Shown one piece after another: positions 46,431-55,336 of a stretch of DNA of 64,000 bases. The position numbers and the translations under genes were made by a program. The DNA lies in NCBI GenBank assembly GCA_943787725.1, contig CALSNM010000014.1, positions 62,001 through 126,000 on the forward strand, read 5' to 3'. The number at the start of each line of letters is the position of its first letter. The stretch's first letter is position 1. This DNA is from an uncultured Flavobacteriales bacterium (GTDB lineage Bacteria > Bacteroidota > Bacteroidia > Flavobacteriales_D > Parvicellaceae). The notes under the pieces are model-generated. The model did not search any database. It saw nothing but the letters and a program-made list of their open reading frames with translations, and was not told the origin of the DNA.

Positions 46431-47162
46431 TTATAAGTCCTTAGTTTTTGACACTTTACCGTTGCTGTAGGTTTCTTCCTTTGTGGGTTTTCCTTGTTGA
46501 TTATAATAGGTCCATTTTCCGGTTTTATAATAATCATATGCATTGAGGTCATAGTTTAAAGTACCTTTTTGTTTAGTAACCCCATTGTTGTAAAAGTCAT
46601 TTTGTATAAAACTTAATTTCTTAACTCTCTTCAATACGGTTTCCTCTTGTCCGGTTTCATAATAAGATTTTTTGGCAATATGGTATAGGAAACTTTTGTG
46701 AAATTCTTCGTAGAATTCCATATTGCCATTTGCATAATAATCAACCCATAATAGCGCAGAACCTCCCATATATTTCACTTCAGACTTTAATGTTCCGTCA
46801 GCATAGAATTTCTTTTGTAGTGACCTGAAACCATCAATGTTTTTAAATTCTCTTTCTATTTGCCCATTTGGATAGTAGTTTTTATAAACTTTAATTTGTC
46901 CATCAATGTAATATCCACGGTGCAGTAGTGTGCCATCGTCATAAAAATCTTCCTTCCAGTTGTTTACGGCATAACCATTTTCCATTCTTACTGAGTCTCC
47001 TTCCAAAGCCATGTTTAAAGGCTCGTAAAGTTGTATTCCATAAGTTTCGTCTATTATGGATTTGTTGTATGTTTTTTCTTTGGGAATTTGGCTCTCAAGG
47101 TCTATCTGAGCATAAGATACACCAGAAATTATGAAGACACTTAAAAGTAAAATACTTTTCAT
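46431..47162 (-). CDS. Secreted MORN-repeat (YwqK-like) protein
   Basis: About 243 residues from the ATG at 47162, which gives signal peptide MKSILLLSVFIISGVSYA then Q. The rest consists of MORN-variant repeats of about 22 residues, each built on a Y..G pattern: DGTLLHRGYYIDGQIKVY, NYYPNGQIEREFKN, YYANGNMEFYEEF, YYKTGKWTYYNQQGKPTKEE. Similar proteins are often labelled 'YwqK family antitoxin', but there is no toxin beside it and the leader points to export. A beta-solenoid of periplasmic or surface location is inferred; function unknown. Confidence 0.75.
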   Translation of the reverse strand: MKSILLLSVFIISGVSYAQIDLESQIPKEKTYNKSIIDETYGIQLYEPLNMALEGDSVRMENGYAVNNWKEDFYDDGTLLHRGYYIDGQIKVYKNYYPNGQIEREFKNIDGFRSLQKKFYADGTLKSEVKYMGGSALLWVDYYANGNMEFYEEFHKSFLYHIAKKSYYETGQEETVLKRVKKLSFIQNDFYNNGVTKQKGTLNYDLNAYDYYKTGKWTYYNQQGKPTKEETYSNGKVSKTKDL

Positions 47163-47237
47163 ACGAAGTCGGTTTAAGTTGGTTTGTTCAGGTCCTATAC
47201 TGTAAATATACAAAATTATGTCTAAATCTTAAAATAT

Positions 47238-48953
47238 TTAGACGGCCTTTTTTTGATTAAGCTCAGCAATTTTGATACCAAAGTAACCGTAAGTAATTGT
47301 CATAATAGGACTTATTATATTAAAGAAACAGAATAAAAAGTATTCACCGGTAGCAACTCCTAATACATGAGATTGTGCTGCTCCACAAGTGTTCCATGGC
47401 ACGAGCACAGATGTAACTGTTCCGCTATCTTCTAAAGTTCGACTCAGATTTTGAGGAGCAAGACCTCTGTCTCTATAGGTTTTTGAAAACATTTTTCCAG
47501 GCACTACAATTGCTAAGTATTGGTCGGATGCAGTTACATTAAAGCCAATGCAAGTCAAAGTTGTAGTTGCAATTAAAGACCCTCTAGATTTAGCTTTTGA
47601 TACAATGACCTCTGTTATTTTACTTAACATACCAAGTTTATCCAAAATCCCTCCAAAACTCATCGCACAGATAATTAGCCATATTGTTCCCATCATACCC
47701 GACATTCCGCTGGTTCCTAGCAGCTCGTTGACTTGCTCGCTAGAAGTGTTAACTGACGTATCTATCGTCATAGCGTTTATTACACTGCGGTATGAAGCCT
47801 CTAAATAATTGCTTCTTGATAAGGTGGCGGTGAAACCTAACTTATTGATATTCTTATCACCTAAAGACAATTTGAAATTATCCGTTGCAGCCTTGTCAGT
47901 AGCTTCCGGCAGTAAAAAGGTTCCTTCCGCGGCAACTTCCCCACCTTTGCTTATAATCAAATCGTAGCTCCCTCCATCTACATTTTTCAATTTGGAATTT
48001 GCTTTTATTTTTTCACCTTTTTGATACCATTCAAAAGAATATTCGGAAGTATTTTCCCCCTCGATTATAACGGTGTTTTTCATTCCATTTTGGTTGATAA
48101 TGTCTGGCTGAAAAATGAGTGCTGCGACTCCACCTAACAAAGCCCCTGCAAAAAGAGCTGGAATTGCAGGTACTTTTTTAATTATCATAAAAACAACAGC
48201 TACAGGAACTAAAAATAACCATGGAGTTATACAAAAAGAACCTTCAATAGCTGATAGTATTTCGTTTATTTCTTCAGTTGAACCGCCTTCGCCAACGAAA
48301 AAACCTAGGATCAAGAAAATAAATAACGTAATTACAATAGAAGGAATGGTAGTCCACATCATATACCGAATGTGCGTAAATAAGTCGGTACCCGCAACCG
48401 CAGGAGCGAGGTTTGTTGTATCGCTCATAGGCGACATTTTGTCCCCAAAATATGCCCCAGAAATTATTGCTCCAGCGATTAAACCAGTGTTTATATCCAT
48501 CGCTTGGCCAATGCCAAGTAAAGCAACTCCTATTGTAGCTATAGTAGTCCATGAGCTTCCTGTTGCTAACGAAATAATTGCACTAACTATACAAGCAGCA
48601 AATAGAAATATCGTAGGGTTTAAAATTTTAAGTCCGTAATAAATCATACTTGGTACGATACCACTAATTAGCCAGGTCCCTGCTAGGGCACCGATTAATA
48701 AAAGAATCAGTAATGCGGGAAGGGCTGATAAAATGGAATCGCTAATACCACTGAGCATATCTTTCCATTTGTATTTAAGTCGCCATCCGATTAGGGCTGC
48801 TATTGCAGTTCCAAATAAAAGTGCCATTTGGTTAGCCCCGCCTAAAGAATCATCCTCCCAAATAGAAATAACAGATAGCATTAAAAGAATAACCAAAGCA
48901 ATTATTGGAGTTAATGCCTGAATTAAAGAAGGTTTTTTGAATGTAGATTCCAT
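47238..48953 (-). CDS. nhaC: Na+/H+ antiporter, NhaC family, with soluble insertion
   Basis: 571 residues. NhaC landmarks: TGSSWTTIATIGVALLGIG, ISGAYFGDKMSPMSDTTNLA, and in the second half GFNVTASDQYLAIVVPGKMF and GTVTSVLVPWNTCGAAQ. It exchanges sodium for protons across the inner membrane. Between residues about 288 and 386 there is a hydrophilic, beta-rich stretch (SEYSFEWYQKGEKIKANSKL, GGSYDLIISKGGEVAAEGTF) interrupting the membrane helices; the usual NhaC is about 450-500 residues. The insert reads like an Ig-like domain. Confidence 0.88.
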   Translation of the reverse strand: MESTFKKPSLIQALTPIIALVILLMLSVISIWEDDSLGGANQMALLFGTAIAALIGWRLKYKWKDMLSGISDSILSALPALLILLLIGALAGTWLISGIVPSMIYYGLKILNPTIFLFAACIVSAIISLATGSSWTTIATIGVALLGIGQAMDINTGLIAGAIISGAYFGDKMSPMSDTTNLAPAVAGTDLFTHIRYMMWTTIPSIVITLFIFLILGFFVGEGGSTEEINEILSAIEGSFCITPWLFLVPVAVVFMIIKKVPAIPALFAGALLGGVAALIFQPDIINQNGMKNTVIIEGENTSEYSFEWYQKGEKIKANSKLKNVDGGSYDLIISKGGEVAAEGTFLLPEATDKAATDNFKLSLGDKNINKLGFTATLSRSNYLEASYRSVINAMTIDTSVNTSSEQVNELLGTSGMSGMMGTIWLIICAMSFGGILDKLGMLSKITEVIVSKAKSRGSLIATTTLTCIGFNVTASDQYLAIVVPGKMFSKTYRDRGLAPQNLSRTLEDSGTVTSVLVPWNTCGAAQSHVLGVATGEYFLFCFFNIISPIMTITYGYFGIKIAELNQKKAV

Positions 48954-49016
48954 ATTAACTTATAATTAATCGTTGTAAAAATACCTTTTTCCAAGAGATT
49001 GAGAAAGACTTGTAAT

Positions 49017-50018
49017 TTATAAATCTTTGAATATCTTTTTTTTGCGACCAAAATGCCTCCAAACTATATTACGAGAATACATACCTTCCATTTCTGTAAA
49101 ACTTTTGTATACCATTTGTTTTCGCTTTTTATTCAATTGGGGAATGTTTTTGTAAAAATGAAAATGTGCTTTAAAGATACTTCCTATGTGACTTATTTTT
49201 CCGGAAAAAAGAAACTTTGCTCCAGCTATACTGTCTAGGAATAATCTTGTAAGTATTTTAATAAAAAGACCTTTATCAAGGTTTTTGTGCAGCGTAAATA
49301 AACTGTTTCTAAAGTTTAAATATGTTTTTTTTGGATTGATATAGTTTAATGTACCTCCGCCAACATGATAAACGGAACTAGACCCACAATACATTATTTT
49401 TCCTCCACTGTTTTTTATTCTCCAGCAAAGGTCTATTTCTTCCATATGCGCTAAATAACTCTCGTCAAACCCTCCAAATTCATGAAATGATTTGGCCTTA
49501 ATAAACAAACATGCTCCACTGGCCCAAAATACTTCAGTATTATCATCATATTGTCCTTCATCCTTTTCTACATGGTCAAAAATACGACCTCGACAGAATG
49601 GATATCCATTTTTATCAATCATTCCACCTGCAGCTCCCGCATGCTCAAAATATTGTTTATTGCGATGTGCTAATATTTTTGGTTGCGCGGCAACAATTTT
49701 TTCATCACTTTCTAATAATTGTATAACAGGGGGAATCCAATTTTCGGTAACCTCTACATCAGAATTTAATAGAATATAATAATCCGCAGTAATGTGTTTA
49801 AGCCCCTCGTTGTAACCTCCAGCAAACCAGTAGTTTTTTTCGTTTACAACAATGTTGATTTGTGGGAAATTATCTCTCAAAAAAAGAACGGAGTCGTCAC
49901 TAGAGGCATTGTCTATAACGTAAATACCAGCATCATCACTGTTTGCAATAACGCTTGGTAAGAATTCTTCGAGCCATTTCCTCCCGTTAAAATTTAATAT
50001 GACAACTGCAGTTTTCAC
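49017..50018 (-). CDS. Family 2 glycosyltransferase
   Basis: 333 residues, GT-A fold. VVILNFNGRKWLEEFLPSV, YVIDNASSDDSVLFL, a DXD-like DYYILLNSDVEVTENW, and the acceptor-side FWASGACLFIKAKSFHEFGG then LAHMEEIDLCWRIKNSGG, typical of rhamnosyltransferase-like WbbL enzymes. It transfers a sugar from a nucleotide donor onto a surface glycan precursor at the inner membrane. No signal peptide; the C-terminal part has hydrophobic helices that may associate with the membrane. It stands alone, not inside a glycan cluster. The sugar is unknown. Confidence 0.87.
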   Translation of the reverse strand: MKTAVVILNFNGRKWLEEFLPSVIANSDDAGIYVIDNASSDDSVLFLRDNFPQINIVVNEKNYWFAGGYNEGLKHITADYYILLNSDVEVTENWIPPVIQLLESDEKIVAAQPKILAHRNKQYFEHAGAAGGMIDKNGYPFCRGRIFDHVEKDEGQYDDNTEVFWASGACLFIKAKSFHEFGGFDESYLAHMEEIDLCWRIKNSGGKIMYCGSSSVYHVGGGTLNYINPKKTYLNFRNSLFTLHKNLDKGLFIKILTRLFLDSIAGAKFLFSGKISHIGSIFKAHFHFYKNIPQLNKKRKQMVYKSFTEMEGMYSRNIVWRHFGRKKKIFKDL

Positions 50019-50071
50019 GTAATTACAATCGGTATTCTAAAGATTAAAAACAATTAAATATTGTAAATTCG

Positions 50072-51517
50072 CTAACGCGGCTTATAAAATAAATCATCTG
50101 TGCGATCTCCGAATTCGGGGTCCGGGTTTATATCATCTACATTACCACCTTTGGTACTTCTTCGTTTTAAATCAATTTTCCAGTGAAAGTTTTGAATTTC
50201 TCCAATTAAATCAGAGTGTAATAATTGATAATCATTTGTAACTAGGTCGCGATCATAAAACACAAAACGTTTATCGTTGAATTTACCAATTTTATAATAA
50301 TGCCAAATTTGATAAGGATAAGAGTTCGCTTCACTTCTTTGGTCATGCACAGTATTTGGAGCTCCATATTTTAGGAAAATACGTCCTCGGTCAGTTTCAT
50401 ATCCGTTTTTAATACGCGTACCAAACTTGAGTTGTACTTGTTGTACTTGAAACTTATATGCGTTCCAATCTTTTTCTGGAGTAACCGTGTTTCTGTTATA
50501 CCAAAAACTATAAATATATTGAAGTTTTAATGTGTCGGTCATATCGTCTAATTGATCATCGACAATTTTCTTTTCAATCTGGGTTGAAATAGGACGCAGA
50601 CAATAAATAAATTCGTCCAGCGAATCCAATGGCAGTCTATCGGTAAATTGTCCCGCAAGATTTACATCTTTTAAGTTTTGAGTGTTGAGGTCATTTAATA
50701 AATTTAAGCGTTGGAATCGTAATTTCTTTTCCGCAATAACCTGGTTATCTTTGTTTTTTACTTGTACAACAAGGTTATAGTTTCCAGTAGGAAGAGTGCC
50801 AATTTCAAATATATTCAAAGTAGCGTTGACCGGATTAGAATTTTCTTTGCTGAGTTTATTAAAGCTTCCTGCAATTACCCCTCTTTCGTAGGATTCAATA
50901 AAATGTTGTAATACATATTTCCCGTTTTTTCCTAATTCTTTGTCGGTATTATATATTTCAAAATAGTAAGCAATTTTATCAAATTCAGGTGAAAAATAAT
51001 CAGAGACCAGTGGAATCATTTCAAATCCAGACTTTGAAGTTTTAGAAGCTTTATCAGATTTCCAAAACGAATCAATTAATTCAATATCCGATATGGTAAT
51101 GATATCATTGAAATCTACTGTAATTTCTTCGGAATAAGTTATCTTTTGAGCAGAGTCGTTGAATAAGTCTAAAATTTCTACTTCATATTCATAATTTCCA
51201 TTTTCAATAAAAAAACGATGGAGATGCAAGGGGTCGTTGTATAGGTCTTTGGTTGTTACCCCTTTGTTTTGTAGTACTATTTTTTGAAAATCTATAATCT
51301 TACCATCTTTCTTTAACATTTGTAAGATCTCTATTTTACATCTGTCAACTCCTAAATCATTTGGAATGTATTTAATAGAACCTGAAAAAATGCTTATGTA
51401 GGTTTCAACAAAGGGAGAACTAGGAGAATCGAATTTTTTAAGACCAATAGTAGCTTCCGTCTGGGTATATCCAAGAGTGCACATGGCCATTAGTATGAGA
51501 AATGATAGAGTTTTCAT
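50072..51517 (-). CDS. GWxTD domain protein
   Basis: About 481 residues from the ATG at 51517, which begins a signal peptide (MKTLSFLILMAMCTLGYT then Q). The long upstream extension in frame is not protein-like. The C-terminal region carries the GWxTD motif in its Bacteroidota form (IKNGYETDRGRIFLKYGAPN, then YPYQIWHYYKIGKF). The middle is beta-rich, with Ig-like strands (NYNLVVQVKNKDNQVIAEKK). The family is secreted and of unknown role, and often accompanies surface or proteolysis-related genes. Divergent from the DUF4294 gene with 146 bases between. Confidence 0.85.
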   Translation of the reverse strand: MKTLSFLILMAMCTLGYTQTEATIGLKKFDSPSSPFVETYISIFSGSIKYIPNDLGVDRCKIEILQMLKKDGKIIDFQKIVLQNKGVTTKDLYNDPLHLHRFFIENGNYEYEVEILDLFNDSAQKITYSEEITVDFNDIITISDIELIDSFWKSDKASKTSKSGFEMIPLVSDYFSPEFDKIAYYFEIYNTDKELGKNGKYVLQHFIESYERGVIAGSFNKLSKENSNPVNATLNIFEIGTLPTGNYNLVVQVKNKDNQVIAEKKLRFQRLNLLNDLNTQNLKDVNLAGQFTDRLPLDSLDEFIYCLRPISTQIEKKIVDDQLDDMTDTLKLQYIYSFWYNRNTVTPEKDWNAYKFQVQQVQLKFGTRIKNGYETDRGRIFLKYGAPNTVHDQRSEANSYPYQIWHYYKIGKFNDKRFVFYDRDLVTNDYQLLHSDLIGEIQNFHWKIDLKRRSTKGGNVDDINPDPEFGDRTDDLFYKPR

Positions 51518-51663
51518 TTTACGGAAATTTGGATAGTAACAAATGTACATTAATAAAGCCAAAATAGAGGAGTACTTATTTATTGAAGTGTTATAATGTG
51601 TTAAAAAAGTTACTAATCGGATTGGGATTGATAACTTATTGTGATTATTTTCGTTAAAACAGC

Positions 51664-52347
51664 ATGATGATGAATCGAATAGTCTATATACTAACAATTT
51701 TTATCTCAATTGCGGGTTTTTCACAGAACATCAACCCAGAAGCAAAAGTGCCTGTAGTGGGTGAGGATATTTCTACACCTGGATATATATTAAACGATGT
51801 TCTTATTCAAGGCGATAATTCTGAGTACTTAAAAAAGTATAGAACTACAAGATATTTTGTAAGAAGGGTTTATGCTTATTCTCAATTGGCTTCAGCAATG
51901 CTAAATGAATACCAAGATTCTCTTGCACATATGACTTCTAAGAGATCTAAAAGGAAATATTTGAATCAAGCAAATAAGGAATTAAAAGAGGAGTTTGGGG
52001 AAGAAATAAAGAACATGTCTATTACTCGCGGTGTTTATTTAAATAAGCTGATATATAGAGAAACAGGACTTACAACGTACGATATCATTAAAGATTACAG
52101 AGGTGGTGGTAAAGCTTTTTTTCTTCAATCATTGTGTCGGTTAAACGGGCAAAACCTCAGAGTAACTTACTCTCCTGAGGGAGAAGATGTAGTAATGGAG
52201 AGAGTAATTAAAGAGATTGAAGCAGGTAAGATTAAAACGTTGCCGCGAAGTGCAGTGACTCAAAAAGGAAAGAATGTTCAAAAAAATAACAAAAAGAATA
52301 ACCGAAGAAAAAACAAGAGTAAGCGCAGCGAAGTAGCTGCTAGATAA
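51664..52347 (+). CDS. DUF4294 family protein
   Basis: 227 residues with signal peptide (MNRIVYILTIFISIAGFSQ; an extra Met-Met precedes). The body matches DUF4294: KKYRTTRYFVRRVYAYSQLA, LNQANKELKEEFGEEIKNMS, KLIYRETGLTTYDIIKDYRG and FFLQSLCRLNGQNLRV. The C-terminal 25 residues are highly basic (KKNNRRKNKSKR), which may bind nucleic acid or polysaccharide. The family is conserved in Flavobacteriia, secreted, of unknown role. Convergent with the next gene. Confidence 0.85.
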   Translation: MMMNRIVYILTIFISIAGFSQNINPEAKVPVVGEDISTPGYILNDVLIQGDNSEYLKKYRTTRYFVRRVYAYSQLASAMLNEYQDSLAHMTSKRSKRKYLNQANKELKEEFGEEIKNMSITRGVYLNKLIYRETGLTTYDIIKDYRGGGKAFFLQSLCRLNGQNLRVTYSPEGEDVVMERVIKEIEAGKIKTLPRSAVTQKGKNVQKNNKKNNRRKNKSKRSEVAAR

Positions 52348-52348
52348 T

Positions 52349-53362
52349 CTAATTGCTGTGCTTTCTTCCGTTTATTTTCCCTTTGTTAAAATATTCGTCA
52401 TTCTTCTTCATTTCCTCTTTCATTTCTTCAGATAAATCTTCTTTCAATTTCGATAAATCGGGTTGTCCGGCATTTACCCATGCTGTATACCAAAAACTTC
52501 CCGCAGTTAAAATTGACTCCCTCATTCTTCTTTCTTGCATTCCATTCAACCTTTTTTCGTATTCCATCGAGAAATCTTGACTATATACTTTCATAACTAC
52601 GCGACCTCTGTGTTCAAAAGAATATTTTTTATCGTCATCAAAAAGTTCGGTTAATTCTCTTTCCACACTGAAAACAGAGTCCAGTGCGTAATGGCTCTGT
52701 TTAATAATGCTCCATGCTTTTTCCAATGGGTCAGATATATAAGAGGCTCTTCCAACCAAATAGTCGTAATTTTCAGCAGATAATTCAGGGACTCTAGACT
52801 CCCAAAACCCATGTATTCCCTTTTGATTTGTCATTTGTCCATTATAATTTTCGGTAGTATGCAAGGGAACGTGAGAATCACCAACATAGTGACCTAAGTC
52901 TGCTGAGTATTGCAATATTTTATCTAAGTTTTTCTCCTTAAAAGCTCTGGTCAATCTATTTACCATTAATTCAAGGTGCCATGGGGCAATCCCGTATGCC
53001 TTTAATGTGTCCTCAGAAAATTTATCAACCGCGTCCTTCCACCTTTTTGGTACAACTTCAAACGGATCTTCATCGTTATGGACATAATGATCTATATCGA
53101 TATAATGCCTTTCAGCTTCACCTTTAGCAGCATACCTGCGTTTGTCAGGATCTATTGCATGCTCTGTTAAAAATTCAATGTGTTTTTTGTAAAAGGTAAA
53201 TAATTCTGGAGGTAAAGTAAATACCGCCATTCTATTAATCCGTTTATGCGCATAAAAACCCCAGGTAGAAGCACATTTACTATTGCTATTATTAGGTTCA
53301 ATACCGCCCTTAGCGCTGAGTATCGAGCAAATCGAAAATATAAAGACAATTGTTTTTAGCAT
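52349..53362 (-). CDS. Zinc-dependent phospholipase C / S1-P1-like protein
   Basis: 337 residues with an N-terminal signal peptide (MLKTIVFIFSICSILSA). Histidine and acidic residues typical of the zinc-PLC/P1-nuclease fold: WGFYAHKRINRMAVFT, AERHYIDIDHY, LQYSADLGHYVGDSHVPLHT and HGFWESRVPEL. This is the trinuclear-zinc set in outline. In this family the substrate may be a phospholipid or nucleic acid; Bacteroidota members are secreted and mostly uncharacterised. The protein is larger than bacterial PLC. Call as a family member, not as a proven phospholipase. Confidence 0.83.
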   Translation of the reverse strand: MLKTIVFIFSICSILSAKGGIEPNNSNSKCASTWGFYAHKRINRMAVFTLPPELFTFYKKHIEFLTEHAIDPDKRRYAAKGEAERHYIDIDHYVHNDEDPFEVVPKRWKDAVDKFSEDTLKAYGIAPWHLELMVNRLTRAFKEKNLDKILQYSADLGHYVGDSHVPLHTTENYNGQMTNQKGIHGFWESRVPELSAENYDYLVGRASYISDPLEKAWSIIKQSHYALDSVFSVERELTELFDDDKKYSFEHRGRVVMKVYSQDFSMEYEKRLNGMQERRMRESILTAGSFWYTAWVNAGQPDLSKLKEDLSEEMKEEMKKNDEYFNKGKINGRKHSN

Positions 53363-53429
53363 TCAATAGAATTATTTGTTCCGACTAAGATAGTCAAAAG
53401 TCAGTTTATACCCTTAATTTAATCTTGTA

Positions 53430-54842
53430 TTATTGATGCTCGTAGCAGCCAATTGTATTGTCGAACCTACCATTACCATCTAAATCATTTCCAGAAGTAG
53501 ATCCAAAAGCTTGCCCTACGGCGGGGGAGTTACTTGGAACATGATAATCCCATCCAGAAGGATTGGTGAATAAGGGGTCGCTATTGGTTATGCAATTTGA
53601 AAAGAAATTGGCGTCCGCAATTGTCGTGTCGGTTTTTATCAAGCAATTGGCGAAATTAAATACGGAGGCTGACCCAGTAATACTCCAAGCCGAATTTCTG
53701 GCTAAGGTATCCATAACAAATTCATTGTCGTTATTGCCATAAATAATACTGTTGGTAAAATTAGCTACAGTAAAAGGTCTATGTTGAATAGTGCTTCCTG
53801 ATTCATAATAATCTGAGAAAGCAAATAAGCCTGAGTTTCTTGTACCACTCCAATAATTTCCAAACGTACAATGATCAAAATTAACAGATCCTCCAATGGA
53901 AATAACCGCAGAATATTGAGAAGAGTTACCAAACAAACAATTTACGGCGGAAACATTTGCTCCTTGGGTCAATATTCCCGCAAATAAGCTATTGTCTATC
54001 TTTACTGAATTTAAATTAACCGTGGATCCATTTCCAGCTGTATCAATTTGGACTCCTATAACGGCATTCTTTATTTCGGCGAAATCAATACTACTTTCCA
54101 GTGGTTCGATGAAGTAAATTCCTCTCCATTGACCAGCAACACTATCGGCTGGATAAAGCAAATAGTCAGCTGTTCTGTCTTGGGAAAACTCAACTGGGTT
54201 TCCGGTTATTCCGTTTACCAATAGAGAACCCTTGTAAACGAGAAGCGTGGCGCTATTGTGCCCATGAACTTTAGTTCCAGCCGGAATTGTCAAAGTAATA
54301 GCAGAATCCACAGCGCAATAGTTATAAATAACATGTGGCTTGTCATTGTTCCAAGTATCATCTGCAGATATTACTTCTTTTACATGGAAATAGGCATCTT
54401 GCCCCCATGCATTTAAAAGAACTCTTTGTTCATTACCATTAGTCAGAAACAAAATTGAATCCTCGACCACTAAAGGTAAATTAGAATTATTTGGATCAAC
54501 TGTAACTTCTACAAAAACAAAAAGACTGTCATTTGCTTCAATTTCTATTTCACTAAAACTAACTCCAGCATCACCATCGACATTTATTCTGAATTGAGAT
54601 TGTGTTCCGCTTGCTAACCAGATATCAGAAATAATTAATTTGCCCGAATTATTATTATATATTTTAAAATATTTCGTCGTCGATCCAATGGTAGTAAATA
54701 CTGTGTCAAAAAGAACGGTATCTGTAGAGAAAGCTAATTTTGCTGAATTATCGGTTAATAATTGCGTTTTTTTGCAGTTGGAAAGTAGCAGCAAAGAGCT
54801 AGTTCCAATAAGTAAAAGCAATATTTTAAAAATCAGTTTCAT
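53430..54842 (-). CDS. Right-handed beta-helix lipoprotein
   Basis: 470 residues. Lipobox SLLLLSNC (Cys about 23) predicts lipidation. The N-terminal third is Ig-like (TVLFDTVFTTIGSTTKYFKI), followed by a parallel beta-helix with repeated short strands (NAVIGVQIDTAGNGSTVNLN, NCLFGNSSQYSAVISIGGSV, FDHCTFGNYWSGT) and an end like choice-of-anchor Q proteins (GNDLDGNGRFDNTIGCYE). Such proteins are exposed or periplasmic and often bind or cleave glycans, but no catalytic residues are evident. A -7-like TAGATTTG on the minus strand (54853-54860) lies upstream. Divergent from rpmE2. Confidence 0.78.
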   Translation of the reverse strand: MKLIFKILLLLIGTSSLLLLSNCKKTQLLTDNSAKLAFSTDTVLFDTVFTTIGSTTKYFKIYNNNSGKLIISDIWLASGTQSQFRINVDGDAGVSFSEIEIEANDSLFVFVEVTVDPNNSNLPLVVEDSILFLTNGNEQRVLLNAWGQDAYFHVKEVISADDTWNNDKPHVIYNYCAVDSAITLTIPAGTKVHGHNSATLLVYKGSLLVNGITGNPVEFSQDRTADYLLYPADSVAGQWRGIYFIEPLESSIDFAEIKNAVIGVQIDTAGNGSTVNLNSVKIDNSLFAGILTQGANVSAVNCLFGNSSQYSAVISIGGSVNFDHCTFGNYWSGTRNSGLFAFSDYYESGSTIQHRPFTVANFTNSIIYGNNDNEFVMDTLARNSAWSITGSASVFNFANCLIKTDTTIADANFFSNCITNSDPLFTNPSGWDYHVPSNSPAVGQAFGSTSGNDLDGNGRFDNTIGCYEHQ

Positions 54843-54926
54843 TACCCGCTGCCAAATCTAAAATTATTTACAGAGTCTATAACTGATAAATATTAAATTT
54901 ATTTTATCTATTTTATTGTTTGGCTG

Positions 54927-54957
54927 ATTGTCTAATTAAAAAGAAAGTGTACATTTG
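54927..54957 (+). promoter_or_regulatory. rpmE2 promoter
   Basis: ATTG at 54927-54930 and TACATTTG at 54950-54957 are exactly 19 bases apart. The ATG is 26 bases further on. Confidence 0.65.
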
Positions 54958-54983
54958 CACACCGAAATTAATAATAAAGTAAA

Positions 54984-55241
54984 ATGAAAGCAGGAATACA
55001 CCCAGAGAATTACAGATTAGTAGTATTTAAAGATATGTCAAACGAATATTCGTTTTTAACTAACAGCTGTGCGCCGTCTGCGGATACAATTAAATGGGAA
55101 GATGGAAACGAATATCCTTTAATTAAATTGGAAATTTCTCACAAATCACATCCTTTCTTTACTGGTAAACAAACATTGGTTGATACGGCAGGACGTATTG
55201 ATAAGTTTAAAAACAGATATGTTTCTCGTAATAAGGGTTAA
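54984..55241 (+). CDS. rpmE2: 50S ribosomal protein L31, type B
   Basis: 85 residues. [19 protein letters not shown] and [20 protein letters not shown] then FKNRY are the L31 signatures. The zinc-binding Cys pairs of type A are absent (only one Cys near residue 33), which makes it the type B, zinc-independent form. It is monocistronic: own promoter upstream and a strong terminator just after. Confidence 0.95.
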   Translation: MKAGIHPENYRLVVFKDMSNEYSFLTNSCAPSADTIKWEDGNEYPLIKLEISHKSHPFFTGKQTLVDTAGRIDKFKNRYVSRNKG

Positions 55242-55260
55242 GCCTTATTTAAAGATATTT

Positions 55261-55292
55261 AAAACCCTCGACTTTTTAGTCGGGGGTTTTTT
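55261..55292 (+). terminator. Rho-independent terminator of rpmE2
   Basis: ACCCTCGACT, loop TTTT, AGTCGGGGGT (one T-G pair) flanked by A-rich and T-rich ends, 20 bases after the stop codon. Confidence 0.9.
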
Positions 55293-55336
55293 GTATATAA
55301 ATATTGGTATTTTTATACCACAATTAAAATCAAGAT

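Noticed and set aside
46431-47162. Toxin-antitoxin reading of the YwqK-like protein
   Set aside because: It has a signal peptide, stands alone and only consists of MORN-type repeats; no toxin gene is adjacent.
48115-48639. 174-codon open frame antisense to nhaC
   Set aside because: Lies fully inside nhaC on the other strand, with composition of a shadow frame (Ile/Pro/Lys-rich, no domain).
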